This document shows positions 5,235 to 6,008 of a DNA stretch of 6,008 nucleotides, piece by piece. The notes under the pieces were generated by a model. It ran no database searches. It had not been told where the DNA came from and saw only the letters and a list, made by a program, of their open reading frames with translations. Position 1 is the first letter of the stretch; each line of letters starts with the position of its first letter. Source of the DNA: Candidatus Bathyarchaeota archaeon. Lineage in GTDB: Archaea; Thermoproteota; Bathyarchaeia; TCS64. The position numbers and the translations under genes are program-made. The stretch lies in contig JAEHCT010000088.1 in assembly GCA_020697635.1 (NCBI GenBank), positions 1 through 6,008 of the forward strand, written 5' to 3'.

Positions 5235-5888
5235 ATGCTTCAGGACGTCCAACTCATCATATACGACCTCGACGGCGTCCTCATAGACTCCACGGAGGCA
5301 ATAGTCGAGGCTTTCGAGCATACGTTGAAAGAGATCGGTGTGGAGTACGAGGAGGACAAGCTGATGCCCCTGATGGGACACGGCCTCATACACATACTGG
5401 AGGAGGCGCTGCCAGAGGAGCACCGCGGCAAGGAATGGGAGCTCCGGGAACGATACATACACCACTTCCAGAAGGCAGACACCCGATTGACTAAGCTGCT
5501 CCCCGACGTAGAGGAGACCCTGAGGCTCCTCAAGGAGAGAGGCTACAGGCAGAGCGTCGCCACCAACAAGACCAGCAGCGAGGCGAAGCGTATACTGGAG
5601 TTTCTGGGGTTGGACGACGTCTTCGACCTCGTCGTGGGCTTCCTCGACGTTCTCAACGCCAAGCCGGCCCCCGACATGATCCTGTACACCTTGGAAAGGC
5701 TCAGCGTGGAGAAGGAGCACGCGGTGTTCGTGGACGACACGACGTTCGGCCTCAAGGCGGGGGTGGAGGCAGGAGTCAACACGGTGGGTATATTGACAGG
5801 CTACCACACCCGGGAGCAGCTTATGGAGGTACACCCCGACTACGTCGTCGATAGTATGCATGAACTCAAACGGCTGTTATCAAAATGA
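5235..5888 (+). CDS. HAD-superfamily phosphatase (phosphoglycolate phosphatase-like, subfamily I)
   Basis: This soluble 217-residue Mg-dependent enzyme should hydrolyse a small phosphoester by an aspartyl-phosphate intermediate; phosphoglycolate or a sugar phosphate is likely, but the substrate is not determined. Motif I is YDLDGVLIDS with nucleophile D11 and acid/base D13. A helical cap (about 18-85) follows, as in subfamily I. Motif II is SVATNK with T110, motif III is NAKPAPD with K143, and motif IV is VFVDDTTFG with D167-D168. In most relatives motif IV reads GDSxxD; here the second acid position is G172, and the Gly of GD is replaced by D167, which might compensate. Length is typical (200-230). 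ATG 5235 is supported by the promoter spacing and by motif I lying ten residues in, as usual. It diverges from desulfoferrodoxin with 94 bases between the starts. TGA at 5886-5888 ends it. Confidence 0.9.
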   Translation: MLQDVQLIIYDLDGVLIDSTEAIVEAFEHTLKEIGVEYEEDKLMPLMGHGLIHILEEALPEEHRGKEWELRERYIHHFQKADTRLTKLLPDVEETLRLLKERGYRQSVATNKTSSEAKRILEFLGLDDVFDLVVGFLDVLNAKPAPDMILYTLERLSVEKEHAVFVDDTTFGLKAGVEAGVNTVGILTGYHTREQLMEVHPDYVVDSMHELKRLLSK

Positions 5889-6008
5889 TGAGAGCAAGGA
5901 AATTACTTATTCCATGTAACTTGAAGAAACAAGGTGAACCCGTGAAAAGCAGACCCAGAGACAACAACCAAAACTAACTAAACTTCCAATAAAACGCCTA
6001 AAATAAGT
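5889..6008. other. A-rich, G-poor tail after the HAD gene; possible tiny ORF
   Basis: Composition changes sharply here: the last 48 bases hold only two Gs and are mostly A and C on the plus strand. AAGGTGA at 5931-5937 stands four bases before GTG 5942, which opens an 11-codon frame (product MKSRPRDNNQN) ending TAA at 5975-5977. A TATA-like TTACTTAT (5903-5910) precedes it. This could be a leader peptide, a translated 5' region of a gene to the right, or chance. No tRNA or other RNA gene is recognised. Confidence 0.3.

Noticed and set aside
5133..5861. Long open frame (242 codons) on the minus strand opposite the HAD gene
   Set aside because: It is antisense to a protein with all HAD motifs in order, would run into the desulfoferrodoxin promoter and start, and shows no recognisable domain. 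GC-rich codon use leaves the opposite strand open.
5885..5891. ATGATGA as a C box of a C/D-box guide RNA
   Set aside because: No CTGA D box follows before the window ends, and the motif overlaps the stop codon of the HAD gene.
5907..6008. Open minus-strand frame entering from the right edge for about 33 codons
   Set aside because: Short, no recognisable motif, unusual Cys/Ser/Phe-rich composition in A/C-rich DNA; probably chance, though the 3' end of a gene to the right cannot be excluded.
1..6008. CRISPR array, transposase, integrase, toxin-antitoxin pair or attachment site
   Set aside because: No regularly spaced repeats, no transposase or integrase motifs, and no small paired genes were seen on either strand.

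Overview
The window looks like a piece of an archaeal chromosome, probably from an anaerobic or microaerophilic member of the Thermoproteota/Bathyarchaeia type, though the exact lineage cannot be read from it. The basis is: GC-rich genes with heavy use of AGG (Arg) and ATA (Ile), frequent GTG starts, AT-rich TATA-like boxes about 25 bases before several starts (the leaderless archaeal arrangement), a poly-T terminator, and a two-iron desulfoferrodoxin. GC content falls abruptly in the last 120 bases.

Layout, left to right. The right-hand part of a major facilitator superfamily (MFS) transporter enters from the left edge (1-1263, +). Its stop codon overlaps the stop of a convergent, decayed 3' fragment of a Gfo/Idh/MocA-family oxidoreductase (1260-1608, -), which carries one frameshift and one in-frame TAG. 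Next is an uncharacterised P-loop-like protein with a ruined Walker A motif (1626-2165, -). A divergent intergenic region follows, holding a nested inverted repeat (2269-2322) directly beside a palindromic TATA box. It precedes an exported protein with an outer beta domain and four membrane helices (2401-3387, +). A small four-helix membrane protein (3472-3915, -) and a 219-residue protein with a nuclease-like N-terminus and a winged-helix-like C-terminus (3966-4625, +) diverge from what looks like one shared TATA box. After a convergent intergenic gap with a poly-T terminator come desulfoferrodoxin (4757-5140, -) and, divergent from it, a HAD phosphatase (5235-5888, +). The window closes with about 120 bases of A-rich sequence.

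The genes do not form one obvious pathway. Strand alternates at nearly every gene, so most are probably single transcription units with their own promoters. The clear functional statements are superoxide detoxification by desulfoferrodoxin, solute transport by the MFS protein, and phosphoester hydrolysis by the HAD enzyme. The sugar-type oxidoreductase remnant beside the MFS gene hints at a former carbohydrate-related locus. I do not see a convincing new multi-gene system. The best leads are the candidate BglII/CoiA-like D...ExQ nuclease with its shared promoter, and the nested palindrome before the exported membrane protein.
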